In this document: piece by piece, positions 62,572 through 64,000 of the stretch | How positions within the stretch are numbered: position 1 is the stretch's first letter | How the letters are laid out: the number at the start of each line of letters is the position of its first letter | NCBI GenBank assembly: GCA_035487295.1 | Contig: DATHMH010000014.1 | Span: 62,001 to 126,000 of the forward strand | Reading direction: 5' to 3' | Length of the DNA stretch: 64,000 nt | Source of the DNA: QIAW01 sp035487295 | Lineage (GTDB): Bacteria > Acidobacteriota > Terriglobia > Terriglobales > Acidobacteriaceae | Notes under the pieces: generated by a model | Told to the model about the DNA's origin: nothing | Database searches by the model: none | What the model saw: only the letters and a program-made list of their open reading frames with translations | Made by a program: the position numbers and the translations under genes

Positions 62572-63884
62572 AGAAGCAGAAAGGTTGTGTATTAGTAGAT
62601 CGGGGAAAATGGGTTGTCCGATGGCGTGACAGCGTGCCGGATGGCAACGGCGGCAAAGTTCGCAAACTACGTTTCAAAATCCTCGGCGCTGTGACACCGG
62701 AGCATCGGCGCAGTAAAGAGAGGAAAACCGGAAAGTTCCGTATCCCCGCTGAGATTCAACAACAAGCCGATGAACTGGTGAAAGCCTCCGCCGAATCAAC
62801 CATGAGCGTGCTCATGACCGTTGAAGAAGCGGCCAGAATCTACTTCGCGGAGAGAAAGGATGCGATGCTCGCCGGGAGAATGAAGAAAAGAAGCTACACG
62901 ACCCTTGAGGATCGGTGGAACCTCTACTTGAAAAACCGCGTCGGCAGTCGTGTACTCAGGGACTTCAAACAATCCGATGCCTATCGACTCTGGCAAGAGA
63001 TTTTCAAGGAAGCCGCAAAAGAAGGCCGCGACCTGAGCAAGCGCACCATGAGGCACATTCGATTCTGTCTCTCCGGCTTATTCACCTGGGCCATAAACAA
63101 CGGCCTTTATTCCGGCCACAATCCCTGCCAAGCGGATTTGCCCGAGGGACTTAGGGAAGGTGGTGAAACCCGTACCTACACACCCGCCGAAGTCTCGCAA
63201 AACCTCTCGCTGCTGGCCCCGAGCAAAAAAGCCCAAGCCATTGTCGCACTCTGTTACGGTGCGGGTCTGATACCGTCCGAATGGGCCGCGTTAAAGTGGG
63301 AAGACATGCAGATCACGGAAGACGGCGCGATTATCAACCTCGTCCGAAGCTACTGCGACGGGCAATTGGACGAACGGCGGCTAAAAACCCGAAACAGGAA
63401 GGATTATGTGGTGATCGACCAGCTCATTCTCGATTACGTTGAGGCGTACCGGCAGGAGCTTGGTGGAATCACAGAAGGCTTCATGTTCATGGGGAAGAAG
63501 AACGGAATATTAAACTACCGCTCGTTCTATCGGTACACGATGCAGCCGTTACTCAATCGCTGCACGTGTGGAAAGACGCGGAAGGAACACACCAAGAACT
63601 ACGCCCATCAATTCAAACGCGACGAAAGTCTTCCTGTCTGGGGCGGATGGTATGGCTTTAGACGCTGCACGGGAACGGTTGTTGCCAAGGGTCAAGGCGG
63701 GGCACTGCAAATCAACAGTGCGGCGTCGGTTCTTCGCAATACGCCCACTGTGGCGCTCAAGCACTACGTTCAGCACACAGCGCAGGAAAAACGGGCAACA
63801 CGGGTACATGAAGAACTAGCGAAACTGGAACAGCGCAAGAACTCATCGGTCGTTCTGAGCGGCGCACTCATGTCCGTTCAATAG
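62568..63884 (+). CDS. int: Tyrosine-recombinase-type integrase with atypical active site
   Basis: A 438-residue integrase with an arm-binding/core-binding N-terminal half (1-200) and a catalytic half. Compared with the standard R-K-H-R-H/W-Y set: the first arginine position (usual GLR) is isoleucine 235 (GAGLIPSEWAALKW), Lys273 is plausible, the H of HxxR is tyrosine 362 (WYGFRRC), Arg365 is present, the next histidine is asparagine 391 (VLRNTP), and the nucleophile Tyr400 (KHYVQH) is present. So three of the usual positions are changed. It ends 86 bases from the right direct repeat, the standard position, and is translationally coupled to the ribbon-helix-helix gene. Confidence 0.85.
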   Translation: MKKQKGCVLVDRGKWVVRWRDSVPDGNGGKVRKLRFKILGAVTPEHRRSKERKTGKFRIPAEIQQQADELVKASAESTMSVLMTVEEAARIYFAERKDAMLAGRMKKRSYTTLEDRWNLYLKNRVGSRVLRDFKQSDAYRLWQEIFKEAAKEGRDLSKRTMRHIRFCLSGLFTWAINNGLYSGHNPCQADLPEGLREGGETRTYTPAEVSQNLSLLAPSKKAQAIVALCYGAGLIPSEWAALKWEDMQITEDGAIINLVRSYCDGQLDERRLKTRNRKDYVVIDQLILDYVEAYRQELGGITEGFMFMGKKNGILNYRSFYRYTMQPLLNRCTCGKTRKEHTKNYAHQFKRDESLPVWGGWYGFRRCTGTVVAKGQGGALQINSAASVLRNTPTVALKHYVQHTAQEKRATRVHEELAKLEQRKNSSVVLSGALMSVQ

Positions 63885-63886
63885 CC

Positions 63887-63907
63887 GATTGTTCAGTGAT
63901 TGTTCAG
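63887..63907. promoter_or_regulatory. Right candidate integrase arm-type sites (two GATTGTTCAG)
   Basis: GATTGTTCAG at 63887-63896 and 63898-63907, eleven bases apart in the same orientation, between the integrase stop and the right repeat. The core TGTTCAG is shared with the pair near the left end. Confidence 0.55.
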
Positions 63908-63969
63908 CAGCGAATGTAAAACAGAGCTTTCTAATTCACTCCAACCTTTTGAAAATTTAAGTATTTAGG

Positions 63970-64000
63970 TTGGTGGCGGCGGTAGGACTCGAACCTACGA
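63970..64000. repeat. attR: right copy of the direct repeat
   Basis: Identical to 32227-32257 over all 31 bases available before the window ends. On the minus strand it is the 3' end of the tRNA gene (CCA, acceptor strand, T-arm). The repeat may extend further to the right. Confidence 0.9.
63971..64000 (-). tRNA. 3' end of the reconstituted tRNA gene (partial, continues past the window)
   Basis: The acceptor 3' strand CGCCGCC, discriminator A, CCA and most of the T-arm are visible on the minus strand. The body of the gene would lie beyond position 64000. Because integrases usually rebuild the tRNA at the integrase end, this should be the functional copy. Its identity (CAT anticodon) is inferred from the displaced left fragment. 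Confidence 0.75.

Larger units (their letters stand above)
32227..64000. mobile_element. tRNA-integrated genetic island (about 31.7 kb)
   Basis: The element is bounded by a 31-base direct repeat made of the 3' end of a tRNA gene (32227-32257 and 63970-64000). An integrase gene lies next to the right copy, and short TGTTCAG repeats lie just inside both ends. It carries its own helicase-like replication protein with an iteron-like array, regulators, one toxin-antitoxin pair, an RHS protein and many small secreted proteins. Base composition and codon use in most of it look less GC-rich than the flanking chromosome, except around 49500-54700. Neither conjugation nor capsid genes are visible. The right boundary is the end of what can be seen; the repeat may continue. 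Confidence 0.88.

Overview
The window looks like the chromosome of an acidobacterium, probably in the Terriglobia/Koribacter neighbourhood. This is an inference from protein families, gene order and several dispersed intergenic palindromes, not a computed placement. A Kdo cytidylyltransferase (kdsB) and many signal peptides indicate a Gram-negative envelope.

Bases 1 to about 32,200 are ordinary core chromosome. A minus-strand housekeeping run comes first: GyrI-like protein, plsC, folC, accD, cobO, rlmH, rsfS, nadD and a DUF6496 protein. Next is a CpxA/CpxR-type two-component system, divergent from its probable target, a Spy/CpxP chaperone, with two Cpx-like boxes between them. A stress block (clpB, hsp20) follows, then jag, recA, coaD and an aspartate aminotransferase. 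A GDP-mannose supply run (manA, manC, phosphomannomutase) leads to an M48 protease, a Tat-exported tyrosinase, kdsB, DUF899 and DUF72 proteins, and a divergent bacterial NHEJ pair (ligD, ku).

From 32,227 to the right edge the window holds an integrated genetic island of about 31.7 kb. A 31-base sequence, the 3' end of a minus-strand tRNA gene, is present at 32,227-32,257 and again at 63,970-64,000. The left copy carries only the 3' half of the tRNA with a CAT anticodon; the right copy should be the 3' end of the reconstituted gene, whose body lies beyond the window. A tyrosine-recombinase-type integrase ends 86 bases from the right copy, and short tandem repeats (core TGTTCAG) lie just inside both ends, as expected of arm-type integrase sites.

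The island has a right-hand maintenance module: integrase, a ribbon-helix-helix regulator with a probable leaderless promoter, two helix-turn-helix proteins, and a tightly overlapping minus-strand operon ending in a helicase-like replication protein beside an iteron-like TGCGTCATT array. Its left arm has a virion-like protein with a ParB-like tail domain and a secreted repeat protein resembling a tail fibre. The middle is cargo: many small secreted proteins, a response-regulator receiver, a proteasome-like Ntn-hydrolase with a short companion ORF, an AAA ATPase followed by a small protein and a coiled-coil membrane protein, a GNAT toxin-antitoxin pair, and a 1651-residue RHS protein with probable downstream immunity genes. 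No capsid, terminase or conjugation genes are visible, so the element is best described as an integrative, possibly self-replicating satellite or plasmid-like island.

The most interesting points are the complete island architecture with candidate arm sites, the apparent loss of three of the five standard catalytic positions checked in the integrase, the Ntn-hydrolase locus, the ATPase/membrane-protein locus, and the RHS gene whose signal-peptide region contains a host-type intergenic repeat.
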